Source: CAYJCL01 sp964370475
Lineage (GTDB): Bacteria; Bacillota_I; Bacilli_A; RF39; UBA660
Direction of reading: 5' to 3'
Assembly: GCA_964370475.1 (NCBI GenBank)
Contig: CAYJJI010000007.1
Span: 1 to 57,599 of the forward strand
Length of the DNA: 57,599 nt
Shown here: positions 50,416 to 57,599 of the stretch, piece by piece
Numbering within the stretch: the first letter of the stretch is position 1
How the letters are laid out: every line of letters begins with the position of its first letter
Made by a program: the position numbers and the translations under genes
Notes under the pieces: model-generated
Databases searched by the model: none
Told to the model about the DNA's origin: nothing
Seen by the model: the letters and a program-made list of their open reading frames with translations, nothing else

Positions 50416-51246
50416 ATGGCAATTAAGAAATATAAACCAACGACTAATGGTCGTCGTGGAATGTCAACATTAGCAAATAATGAGATAACTTCAACTACTC
50501 CTGAGAAGTCACTACTTAAATCAATTTCTAAAAGTGGTGGAAGAAATAATCAAGGTCGTATGACTGTAAGACATATCGGTGGAGGAGCAAAGAAAAAGTA
50601 TCGTATGATCGATTTCAAAAGAAATAAAGATAACGTTACTGGACGTGTTGCTACTATCGAATATGATCCAAACCGTAATGCAAATATCGCATTAATTAAT
50701 TACCGTGATGGAGAAAAAAGATATATTATCGCTCCTAAAGGGTTAACGGTTGGAACTATTATTGAGAGTGGAGCTAATGTAGATATTAAAGTAGGTAATG
50801 CGTTACCTTTAATGAATATTCCAGTTGGTACAGTAATTCATTGTATCGAATTAAAACCTGGAAAAGGAGCTGAAATCGCTCGTTCTGCAGGAGCAAGTGC
50901 TCAAATACTTGGTAGAGAAGACAAATATGTAATGGTTAGATTACAAAGTGGTGAAACAAGAAAAATTCTTGGAACTTGTATGGCAACAGTTGGTGTAGTT
51001 GGAAACGAAGATTACGAATTAGTAAATCTTGGTAAAGCTGGACGTAAACGTCATATGGGTATTAGACCTACTAACCGTGGTTCTGTTATGAACCCTAATG
51101 ATCATCCACATGGTGGTGGTGAAGGTCGTGCACCTATCGGTCGTAAAGGGCCTGTTACTCCTTGGGGTAAACCAGCTCTTGGACTTAAAACTCGTAAAAA
51201 TAAGAAGGCATCTGACAAGTTAATTGTTAGCCGTAAGAAAAAGTAG
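50416..51246 (+). CDS. rplB: 50S ribosomal protein L2
   Basis: 276 aa. MAIKKYKPTTNGRR at the start fits the family, so ATG 50416 is chosen rather than ATG 50410, which is too close to the ATAGGAG site. The GRAPIGRKGP and HPHGGGEG segment (about 228-245) holds the conserved His near the peptidyl transferase centre. Confidence 0.98.
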   Translation: MAIKKYKPTTNGRRGMSTLANNEITSTTPEKSLLKSISKSGGRNNQGRMTVRHIGGGAKKKYRMIDFKRNKDNVTGRVATIEYDPNRNANIALINYRDGEKRYIIAPKGLTVGTIIESGANVDIKVGNALPLMNIPVGTVIHCIELKPGKGAEIARSAGASAQILGREDKYVMVRLQSGETRKILGTCMATVGVVGNEDYELVNLGKAGRKRHMGIRPTNRGSVMNPNDHPHGGGEGRAPIGRKGPVTPWGKPALGLKTRKNKKASDKLIVSRKKK

Positions 51247-51259
51247 GAGGGAAAATTAA

Positions 51260-51523
51260 ATGGCAAGAAGTTTGAAAAAAGGACCTTATGTATTCGCAAG
51301 ATTACTTAAAAGAGTTCAAGAATTAAATAAAAATGGTAAAAAAGAAGTTGTAAAAACTTGGTCTCGTCGTTCAACAATTTATCCTGACTTTATCGGACAT
51401 ACATTTGCAGTTCATAATGGGAAAGAATTTATTCCTGTTTATGTTACTGAAGATATGGTAGGACATAAACTTGGTGAATTTGCGCAAACACGTAAGTTCG
51501 GCGGACATGCTGGGCAAAAGTAG
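51260..51523 (+). CDS. rpsS: 30S ribosomal protein S19
   Basis: 87 aa. RSLKKGPY start, TWSRRSTIYPDFIGHT and GHKLGEFAQTRKF. Small-subunit head protein. A strong AGGAGG lies before it. Confidence 0.98.
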   Translation: MARSLKKGPYVFARLLKRVQELNKNGKKEVVKTWSRRSTIYPDFIGHTFAVHNGKEFIPVYVTEDMVGHKLGEFAQTRKFGGHAGQK

Positions 51524-51540
51524 GAAGGGAGAATAAGTAG

Positions 51541-51891
51541 ATGGAAACATTCGCAATACATAAAGGAGCTATGATTGCTCCACGTAAAGCCAGAATGACT
51601 CTTGACTTGATTAGAGGTAAAGATGTTAGAACTGCTAAACAAATTTTAGCAACTACAAATACTAAAAGTAGTCGCTTAATTGATAAAGTTTTAAAATCTG
51701 CTATCGCTAATGCTGTTAATAATAATGGTGCTAATGAATCAGAACTTGTTATCTCTGAGTGCTTCATTAATCCAGGAACAGTTTTAAAAAGAGTTAAAAT
51801 TGGTAGTCGTTCTAATGTAGATCGTAGAGATAAGAGAACGAGTCATATTGTTGTTAAAGTTAGCGACAATAAAGTAGAGGAGGCAAAATAG
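51541..51891 (+). CDS. rplV: 50S ribosomal protein L22
   Basis: 116 aa. RKARMTLDLIRGKDV at the start and a beta hairpin (about 77-100) with KRVKIGSRSNVDRRDKRTSH. Lines the exit tunnel. The next gene starts directly at the base after its stop. Confidence 0.98.
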   Translation: METFAIHKGAMIAPRKARMTLDLIRGKDVRTAKQILATTNTKSSRLIDKVLKSAIANAVNNNGANESELVISECFINPGTVLKRVKIGSRSNVDRRDKRTSHIVVKVSDNKVEEAK

Positions 51892-52572
51892 ATGGGACAA
51901 AAAGTACATCCAATTAGTTTAAGAATTGGAGTTAATAAAGATTGGGAATCTAAATGGTTCGCATCAAGATCTGAATTTAGTAAATATTTACATAAAGATA
52001 TTAAAATTCGTGAATATTTATACGATTTATTGAAAGATGCAGCCATTGCCTCTATAGTTATTGAAAGAAATAACAAGAAAACAGAAGTTAAAATATTATC
52101 TGCTAAACCAGGAATTATTATTGGTAAAGGCGGAGAAGATATTGATAAATTAAGAAAAGCTATTAAGAAATTAGTAGATGAAGAAGTTTACATTTCAATC
52201 GTTGAAGTGAAAAATCCTGATCTAAATGCTAAGCTTGTTGCAGAAAATATTGCTATGCAAATTGCTGCACGTGCTCCATTTAGAACAGCTCAAAAAAGAG
52301 CTATTAAGAATACTTTAAAAGCTGGAGCAAAAGGAATTAAAACTGCTGTAAGTGGTCGTTTAGGAGGAGCTGAAATGGCTCGTACTGAAGGTTATACTCA
52401 AGGTACTGTACCTCTACATACAATCCGTGCAGATATTGATTATGCTCATGCTGAAGCTGATACTATCTATGGTAAGATCGGTGTTAAAGTTTGGATTTAT
52501 AAAGGAGAAATTCTTCCTACTAGAAAAGCAGTGAAGGGAGAAACTAAAAATGTTAATTCCAAAGAGAACTAA
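51892..52572 (+). CDS. rpsC: 30S ribosomal protein S3
   Basis: 226 aa. KVHPISLRIG start, KH-domain GIIIGKGGEDIDKL, and C-terminal GRLGGAEMAR and GTVPLHTIRADIDY. mRNA entry-site protein. It overlaps rplP by 23 bases, and the rplP ribosome site AAGGGAG lies inside it. Confidence 0.98.
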   Translation: MGQKVHPISLRIGVNKDWESKWFASRSEFSKYLHKDIKIREYLYDLLKDAAIASIVIERNNKKTEVKILSAKPGIIIGKGGEDIDKLRKAIKKLVDEEVYISIVEVKNPDLNAKLVAENIAMQIAARAPFRTAQKRAIKNTLKAGAKGIKTAVSGRLGGAEMARTEGYTQGTVPLHTIRADIDYAHAEADTIYGKIGVKVWIYKGEILPTRKAVKGETKNVNSKEN

Positions 52573-52984
52573 ATATCGTAAACCTCATCGTGTTTCTTAC
52601 GATGGGAAAGCAAAAGGTAATTTAGTATGTCATTTCGGTGAATATGGATTACAAGCAAAAGAAGGAGCATGGATTACTGCTCGTCAAATAGAAGCTGCTC
52701 GTATTGCTATGACACGTTATATGAAACGTGGTGGGAAAGTTTATATTAATATATTCCCTCATTTAGCTTTAACGAAGAAACCTCTTGAAACTCGTCAAGG
52801 TAAAGGTAAAGGTTCTGTTGAATCTTGGGTTGCAGTTGTTAAAACTGGAAAAATTATGTTTGAAATTGGTGGTGTAAGCGAAGAAATCGCTCGTGAAGCG
52901 TTAAGACTTGCTGCTCATAAATTACCAATCAAAACTAAATTTGTTATAAAAGAACAAAAAGGTGGTGAAATTAATGAAGGTTAA
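52550..52984 (+). CDS. rplP: 50S ribosomal protein L16
   Basis: 144 aa. MLIPKRTKYRKPHRVSYDGKAKG start and GKGKGSVESWVA. It lies near the A-site tRNA and helps maturation of the large subunit. Overlaps rpsC upstream and rpmC downstream. Confidence 0.98.
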   Translation: MLIPKRTKYRKPHRVSYDGKAKGNLVCHFGEYGLQAKEGAWITARQIEAARIAMTRYMKRGGKVYINIFPHLALTKKPLETRQGKGKGSVESWVAVVKTGKIMFEIGGVSEEIAREALRLAAHKLPIKTKFVIKEQKGGEINEG

Positions 52985-53180
52985 TGAATTAAGAAAACTT
53001 AAAGAAGCTGAATTAACTAAAAAGATTGATGAATCTAAAATTGAATTATTTGATTTAAGAATGAAACAATCTACTGGTAATCTAGAAAAACCTTCTAAGA
53101 TTTCAGAATTAAGAAAAGATATCGCGAGAATGAAAACTATTCTTCGTGAGAGAGAATTAAACCAAGGAGGGGAAAAATAA
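52974..53180 (+). CDS. rpmC: 50S ribosomal protein L29
   Basis: 68 aa, two helices. ELRKLKEAELTKKI and DLRMKQSTGNLEKPSKI, RKDIARMKTILRE. ATG 52974 is preferred over upstream GTGs because GGTGGTGA precedes it and the family begins MKxNELR. Overlaps both neighbours (rplP by 11 bases, rpsQ by one). Confidence 0.97.
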   Translation: MKVNELRKLKEAELTKKIDESKIELFDLRMKQSTGNLEKPSKISELRKDIARMKTILRERELNQGGEK

Positions 53181-53440
53181 TGGCAGAAACTAAAAAACAA
53201 GAACTAGTTGGAAAAGTTGTTAGTGCAAAAAATGATAAGACTATTACTATTTTAGTAGAAACATATAAAAAGCACCCACTTTATGGTAAGAGAGTTAAAT
53301 CTTCTAAAAAATATAGTGCACACGATGAATTAAATAAAGCTAAAGAAGGGGATACAGTTAAAGTAGTTGCTACTAGACCATTATCTAAAACAAAAAGATA
53401 TGAATTAGTAGAAGTACTTGTTGAAGCTGTAGTTCTATAA
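53180..53440 (+). CDS. rpsQ: 30S ribosomal protein S17
   Basis: 86 aa. OB fold with LVGKVVSAKNDKTITILVE, HPLYGKRVKSSKKYSAHDE and RPLSKTKRYELVEV. Primary 16S binder. Coupled to rpmC by TAATG. Confidence 0.98.
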   Translation: MAETKKQELVGKVVSAKNDKTITILVETYKKHPLYGKRVKSSKKYSAHDELNKAKEGDTVKVVATRPLSKTKRYELVEVLVEAVVL

Positions 53441-53454
53441 GGAGGTACTGATTT

Positions 53455-53823
53455 ATGATAATGCAAGAAAGTAGATTAAAAGTTGCTGATAATTCTGGAC
53501 CTCGTGAGTTATTAGTTATTCGTGTATTAGGTGGTTCAACAGTTAAAAGTGGAAACATTGGAGACATTGTTGTTGCTACTGTTAAAAAAGCTATACCTAA
53601 TAGTAATATTAAAAAAGGTAAAGTTGTAAAAGCTGTTATAGTAAGAACTGTTCAAGGTGCTCGTAGAGCTGATGGTTCTTACATTAAATTCGATGATAAC
53701 GCAGCAGTAATTATAAAGGATGACAAGTCACCGGTTGGTACAAGAGTATTCGGACCAGTGGCGCGTGAGTTACGTGAAAAAGATTATATGAAAATTGTTT
53801 CACTAGCTAACGAAGTTTTATAG
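53455..53823 (+). CDS. rplN: 50S ribosomal protein L14
   Basis: 122 aa. MIMQESRLKVADNSGPRELL start, matching MIQQETxLxVADNSGA, with Pro in place of the usual Ala after Gly. Intersubunit bridge protein. AGGAGG upstream. Confidence 0.98.
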   Translation: MIMQESRLKVADNSGPRELLVIRVLGGSTVKSGNIGDIVVATVKKAIPNSNIKKGKVVKAVIVRTVQGARRADGSYIKFDDNAAVIIKDDKSPVGTRVFGPVARELREKDYMKIVSLANEVL

Positions 53824-53831
53824 GAGGATCT

Positions 53832-54158
53832 ATGAAAGTAAAAGTTGGAGATAAAGTTAGAGTTCTTACTGGAAAAGACAGAGGTCATGAAGGTAAAGTT
53901 TTAACTACTTATAAGAAAAAAGACCGTGTTATCGTTGAAGGTGTTAATATTGTTAAGAAACATATTAAACCAGGTAGAACTAATGAAACTGGTTCTATTC
54001 AAAGCGTTGAAGCATCAATTCATGTTTCAAACGTTAAAGTAATCGATGCTACTAAAAAGGAAACTAAAAAAGTAGTAAAGAAAGCTGAAGTAAAAGAAGT
54101 TGCTAAAAAAGAAGCTAAACCTAAAGCTACTAAAGCAACAGAAAAGAAAGCTAAGTAG
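53832..54158 (+). CDS. rplX: 50S ribosomal protein L24 with Lys-rich tail
   Basis: 108 aa. KOW motif VGDKVRVLTGKDRGHEGKVL and IVKKHIKPGRTNETGSI. The last ~35 residues are almost only Lys, Ala, Val, Glu and Thr, a basic extension past the usual ~103-residue fold in Bacillus. Confidence 0.97.
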   Translation: MKVKVGDKVRVLTGKDRGHEGKVLTTYKKKDRVIVEGVNIVKKHIKPGRTNETGSIQSVEASIHVSNVKVIDATKKETKKVVKKAEVKEVAKKEAKPKATKATEKKAK

Positions 54159-54165
54159 GTGAGTT

Positions 54166-54705
54166 ATGAGTAATTTTAAAGATTTATATAATAAAGAAAT
54201 TACTGCATCATTAATGACTAAGTTCAATTATGCATCTGTTATGCAATTACCAAAGTTAGATAAAATAGTTATCAACATGGGAGTTGGAGAAGGTGCTACT
54301 GATTCTAAGTTTATAGATGCTGCAGTAAAAGATTTAGAACTTATTTCTGGTCAAAAACCAGTTGTTACGAAAGCTCGTAATTCAATCGCTGGTTTTAAAT
54401 TAAGAGAAGGTCAAAGTATTGGTGCTAAAGTAACTCTTCGTGGAGAAAAAATGTATGACTTCATGGAAAAGTTAATTAAAATTTCATTACCTCGTGTAAG
54501 AGATTTTAGAGGAGTATCAAGAACTGCTTTTGATGGAAAAGGAAATTATACTTTAGGAATTAAAGAACAATTAATTTTCCCTGAAATTGAATTTGATAAT
54601 GTTGTTAAAGTTAGAGGTATGGATATTGTATTTGTTACAACTGCTAACACTAACGAAGAAGCATTAGAATTATTAAGTGCATTTGGAATGCCTTTTAGAA
54701 AGTAG
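54166..54705 (+). CDS. rplE: 50S ribosomal protein L5
   Basis: 179 aa, standard. IVINMGVGEG, SGQKPVVTKARNSIAGFKLREG and RDFRGVSRTAFDGKGNY. Binds 5S rRNA in the central protuberance. Confidence 0.98.
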   Translation: MSNFKDLYNKEITASLMTKFNYASVMQLPKLDKIVINMGVGEGATDSKFIDAAVKDLELISGQKPVVTKARNSIAGFKLREGQSIGAKVTLRGEKMYDFMEKLIKISLPRVRDFRGVSRTAFDGKGNYTLGIKEQLIFPEIEFDNVVKVRGMDIVFVTTANTNEEALELLSAFGMPFRK

Positions 54706-54720
54706 AAAGAGAGGAACGTT

Positions 54721-54906
54721 ATGGCAAAAACTAGTTTAAAAGTTAAACAACAAAGAAAAGCAAAGTTTAAAGTAAGAGAATATACTCGTTGTGAAAGATG
54801 CGGACGTCCTCACGGAGTACTTCGCAAATTCAAATTATGTCGTATTTGCTTTAGAGAATTAGCATCTAAAGGTGAAATACCTGGCGTAAAGAAATCAAGT
54901 TGGTAG
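54721..54906 (+). CDS. rpsZ: 30S ribosomal protein S14, zinc-binding type
   Basis: 61 aa. The short type Z form with two CxxC pairs, CERCG and CRICF, for one zinc. Such S14 can be replaced by a zinc-free paralogue in low zinc in Bacillus; none is seen here. Confidence 0.98.
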   Translation: MAKTSLKVKQQRKAKFKVREYTRCERCGRPHGVLRKFKLCRICFRELASKGEIPGVKKSSW

Positions 54907-54924
54907 AAAGGAGGAATTGAAATT

Positions 54925-55320
54925 ATGGTTGGAGATAGAATAGCAGATATGCTAACAAGAATTCGTAATGCGAATCAAATGAAATATGAAACAGTAGAGG
55001 TTTTAGGATCTAAAATGACTTTAGGAATTGCTGAAATTCTTAAATCTGAAGGTTTTATTGCTGAATTTGAATATCAAAAGAATGCTACTGGAGATAAAAT
55101 GTTATTAACATTGAAATACGCTGACAAGAAAGAAAGAGTTATTAAAGGTCTTAAAAGAATTAGTAAGTCTGGACTTCGTGTTTATGCTAAACATGATGAA
55201 ATTCCTCACGTTTTAAACGGACTTGGGATTGCAATCATTTCAACTTCACAAGGATTAATGACTGATAAAGCTGCTAGAGCAGCTAAACTAGGAGGAGAAG
55301 TACTTGCCTTTGTATGGTAA
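54925..55320 (+). CDS. rpsH: 30S ribosomal protein S8
   Basis: 131 aa. DRIADMLTRIRNANQM start and GIAIISTSQGLMTDKAARAAKLGGEVLAFVW end. Central 16S binder and, in E. coli, the spc operon regulator. AAAGGAGG upstream. Confidence 0.98.
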   Translation: MVGDRIADMLTRIRNANQMKYETVEVLGSKMTLGIAEILKSEGFIAEFEYQKNATGDKMLLTLKYADKKERVIKGLKRISKSGLRVYAKHDEIPHVLNGLGIAIISTSQGLMTDKAARAAKLGGEVLAFVW

Positions 55321-55332
55321 GGAAAATTTAAT

Positions 55333-55869
55333 ATGAGTAGAATAGGAAAAAGAGAATTAGTAATTCCTACTGGGGTTACAGTTACTATAGATAAACCTAA
55401 TGTTACTGTTAAAGGTCCAAAAGGTGAATTAAAATTAGTTGTTAGAGATTTAATTGAAGTTAAAGAAGTTGAAGGAAAGATAATTACTACTAGAATTAAT
55501 GAAACAAAAGAAGCTAAACAATTACATGGTACTACAAATGCATTAATCAATAATATGATCATCGGTGTTACTGAAGGTTATACTAAAGGATTAGAAGCAG
55601 TTGGGGTTGGATATCGTTTTGCAGTAGCTGGTCAAAAGATTACGCTAAATGCTGGATATTCTCATCAAGTATTTGTTATGGTTCCTGATGATATCAAAGT
55701 TGAGCTTATTAGTAACACTGAGATTTCATTATCTGGTATTGATAAACAAAAAGTTACTGAACTTGCGGCAAATATTCGTAAAGTAAGAGAACCTGAACCT
55801 TATAAAGGTAAAGGTATTCGTTATAAAGGTGAATATGTACGTCGTAAAGAAGGTAAGAAAGCAGCATAA
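55333..55869 (+). CDS. rplF: 50S ribosomal protein L6
   Basis: 178 aa. SRIGKRELVIPTGV start, VTEGYTKGLEAVGVGYR, EPEPYKGKGIRYKGEYVRRKEGKKAA end. Two-repeat fold near the factor-binding site. Confidence 0.98.
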   Translation: MSRIGKRELVIPTGVTVTIDKPNVTVKGPKGELKLVVRDLIEVKEVEGKIITTRINETKEAKQLHGTTNALINNMIIGVTEGYTKGLEAVGVGYRFAVAGQKITLNAGYSHQVFVMVPDDIKVELISNTEISLSGIDKQKVTELAANIRKVREPEPYKGKGIRYKGEYVRRKEGKKAA

Positions 55870-55886
55870 GGGTAAGGAGTGAGATT

Positions 55887-56243
55887 ATGATAAAAAGAGA
55901 AGCGAAAAATATAAGTCGTAAAAGAAGACATGTTCGTGTACGTAACAAAGTTAATGGTACAGCTGAATGTCCTAGATTAAATGTATTCAGATCAAATAGT
56001 CAAATTTTTGCACAAATTATCGATGATGTTAAAGGTGTTACTTTAGTTAGTTCTTCATCAGTTGAACTTAAGGTTAAAAATGGTGGAAGTGCTGAAGGTG
56101 CTGCTTTAGTTGGTAAAGACATTGCTGAAAAAGCAAAAAAAGCAAAAATTGTAAAAGTAGTTTTTGATAGAGGTGGATACCTTTATCATGGACGTGTTAA
56201 AGCGCTTGCAGAATCTGCAAGAGAAGCTGGACTAGAGTTTTAG
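55887..56243 (+). CDS. rplR: 50S ribosomal protein L18
   Basis: 118 aa. RKRRHVRVRNKVNGTAECPRLNVFRSN start and VVFDRGGYLYHGRVKALAESAREAGLEF end. Binds 5S rRNA. GTAAGGAG upstream. Confidence 0.98.
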   Translation: MIKREAKNISRKRRHVRVRNKVNGTAECPRLNVFRSNSQIFAQIIDDVKGVTLVSSSSVELKVKNGGSAEGAALVGKDIAEKAKKAKIVKVVFDRGGYLYHGRVKALAESAREAGLEF

Positions 56244-56252
56244 GAGGTAAGT

Positions 56253-56804
56253 ATGGCAAACGTTGAAAATAATGGTAAAAGAGAATTTAACAAAAATGGT
56301 AAAAGAGAATTTAACAGAGATGCTAAAAAGAATTTACTAGAAGAAAAAGTTGTTTCAATTGGTCGTGTTACAAAAGTTACTAAAGGTGGGAGACATTTTC
56401 GTTTCTCAGCAACAGTAGTTGTTGGTAACCGTAAAGGTTTAGTTGGTATCGGTACTGGTAAAGCTAACGAAGTACCAGAAGCAATTAAAAAAGGAATTCA
56501 AGCTGCAAACAAAAATGTAGTTAAAGTTTCATTAATCGATAATCGTACTGTTCCTCATGATGCTCAAGCTAAGGTTGGACGTAGTGTAGTTTTAATTAAA
56601 CCTGCTACTGAAGGTCGTGGAGTTATTGCTGGTGGAGCTGCAAGAAGTGTTTTAGAATTAGCTGGTGTTAAAGATATCGTTGCGAAATCTTTAGGATCAA
56701 ATACTAAAATAAATGTTGCTAAAGCTACTTTAGAAGCTTTGAAAGAGCAAAGAACACCTGCAAAAATTGCTGCTTTACGTGGTAAGAAAGTTGAGGAGTT
56801 ATAA
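56253..56804 (+). CDS. rpsE: 30S ribosomal protein S5 with repeated N-terminus
   Basis: 183 aa, with an N-terminal extension of about 20 residues. NGKREFN occurs twice in a row in it (about 7-22), from a near-perfect 27-bp tandem duplication. The core has VTKGGRHFRFSATVVVGN and GVIAGGAARSVLELAGV. S5 helps accuracy and mRNA unwinding. The next gene is rplO directly; rpmD is absent from its usual place. Confidence 0.98.
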   Translation: MANVENNGKREFNKNGKREFNRDAKKNLLEEKVVSIGRVTKVTKGGRHFRFSATVVVGNRKGLVGIGTGKANEVPEAIKKGIQAANKNVVKVSLIDNRTVPHDAQAKVGRSVVLIKPATEGRGVIAGGAARSVLELAGVKDIVAKSLGSNTKINVAKATLEALKEQRTPAKIAALRGKKVEEL

Positions 56805-56805
56805 T

Positions 56806-57249
56806 ATGAAATTAGAAAACTTAACTAAATTGCCTGAGGCAAAAGTTAGAAAAAGAGTTGGTCGTGGTACTGGATCTGGTATGGGTAAAACTTCAACTCG
56901 TGGAGAAAAAGGTCAAAAAGCTCGTAGTGGAGCAAGTATCTCTCCATGGTTTGAAGGGGGACAAACTCCTATTTATAGAAGATTACCAAAAAGGGGATTT
57001 AATAACGCTAGATATACTACTAGATATTCAACAATAAATTTAAGTGATTTGAATAAATTCTTCAATGATGGTGATGTAGTTACTCCAGAAATTTTAAAAG
57101 AGAGAAAAATAATCAAAAAAGAATTATCTGGATTAAAAGTATTAGGAACTGGTACTTTAGAGAAGAAATTAACTATTAAAGCTAATCGTTATTCTCAAAG
57201 TGCTGTTTCGAAAATAGAACAGGCTGGCGGAAAAGCAGAGGTGATTTAG
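56806..57249 (+). CDS. rplO: 50S ribosomal protein L15
   Basis: 147 aa. MKLENLTKLPEAKVRKRVGRGTGSGMGKTSTRGEKGQ start. ATG 56806 is preferred to upstream codons because GAGGAG precedes it and the family starts MxLxxL. One base separates it from rpsE, the place where rpmD usually stands. Confidence 0.98.
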   Translation: MKLENLTKLPEAKVRKRVGRGTGSGMGKTSTRGEKGQKARSGASISPWFEGGQTPIYRRLPKRGFNNARYTTRYSTINLSDLNKFFNDGDVVTPEILKERKIIKKELSGLKVLGTGTLEKKLTIKANRYSQSAVSKIEQAGGKAEVI

Positions 57250-57599
57250 ATGTTTAAGAAGATTAAACTACTAATGAGTCCTGCAAATAAAGACTTAAGA
57301 AAGAAAATATATTTCACTTTGTTCTGTTTAGCAATATTTGTCTTTGGAACAACAATACCCGTTCCTTGGGCAAGTGCATTTGCTATTCCTGAATTAGGGT
57401 TTTTAGAAATATTTAACTTAATGAGTGGTGGAGGACTAAGTCAATTTTCAATATTTGCACTTGGTGTTTCTCCATACATTACTGCTAGTATCATTACTCA
57501 GTTATTACAAATGGATATTGTTCCTTATTTCAAAGATTTAAAGGAACAAGGATATACTGGTAAACAAAAGATAAATAAAATAACTAGATATATGGCTAT
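57250..57599 (+). CDS. secY: SecY translocase subunit, partial (cut by window end)
   Basis: 116 residues of the N-terminus. MFKKIKLLMSPANKDLRKKIYFTL leads into TM1, then IPVPWASA, and the plug region SGGGLSQFSIFALGVSPYITASIITQLL. This is the core channel of the Sec system, normally ~430 residues. It starts immediately after rplO. Confidence 0.96.
   Translation, partial: MFKKIKLLMSPANKDLRKKIYFTLFCLAIFVFGTTIPVPWASAFAIPELGFLEIFNLMSGGGLSQFSIFALGVSPYITASIITQLLQMDIVPYFKDLKEQGYTGKQKINKITRYMA

Overview
The window comes from a very AT-rich, low-GC Gram-positive (Firmicutes/Bacilli-type) genome. TGA serves as a stop and TGG as the only Trp codon, so the genetic code is standard, but TGA stops are rare: three among roughly sixty genes. 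A recognisable Spo0A, a SpoIID-domain protein, a desulfoferrodoxin-type superoxide reductase and several 4Fe-4S proteins suggest an anaerobe from a spore-forming or formerly spore-forming lineage. The lack of rpmD and the rarity of TGA resemble uncultured gut Bacilli related to Mollicutes. That placement is inference; no rRNA gene is present to test it.

Layout. 1-3.8 kb is an accessory stretch of orphan genes: a small protein bracketed by two 66-bp direct repeats, each followed by a terminator, an HD-domain protein with altered active-site residues, two unknowns and a DUF898-type membrane protein. 3.8-5.1 kb is metK on the minus strand behind an S-box (SAM) riboswitch whose switching helices can be read directly. 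5.2-10.5 kb holds a MATE exporter, a membrane protein, an EFR1 flavodoxin/ferredoxin and a divergent pair of peptidoglycan-binding proteins (SpoIID-type and LysM-type). 10.5-13.8 kb is a three-gene surface-polysaccharide operon whose glycosyltransferase carries an in-frame TAA. 13.8-14.27 kb has no protein gene but holds a candidate small RNA. 14.3-18.3 kb holds DUF1294, a phosphodiesterase, a MacB/FtsX-type ABC exporter and an overlooked 31-residue membrane peptide. 18.4-26.3 kb holds superoxide reductase, a lipid-type glycosyltransferase, an Fe-S aldo/keto reductase, a HAD-acyltransferase fusion, a hybrid histidine kinase with two receivers and an SDR, then a DUF308 protein. 26.4-35.5 kb holds an unknown protein, lysS, an Asp/Asn-repeat surface protein, a transporter-like protein and a reduced ClpC-like ATPase. 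35.6-43 kb carries cysS, a zinc peptidase, yvcK and the glycolytic genes pgk, tpiA and gpmI, with spo0A between tpiA and gpmI. 43-48.1 kb has three tandem DUF3137 paralogues, lemA and a secreted or anchored lectin-like protein. 48.4 kb to the end is the S10-spc ribosomal protein cluster (rpsJ to rplO, without rpmD), entering secY at the edge.

Genes are tightly packed. Many intrinsic terminators end only a few bases before the next -10 box, and several stop codons lie inside terminator stems. The points most worth following are the repeat/terminator modules near position 1, the candidate ncRNA at 14053-14203, the nonsense codon in the polysaccharide synthase, the altered HD protein and triosephosphate isomerase, and the position and possible self-regulation of spo0A.
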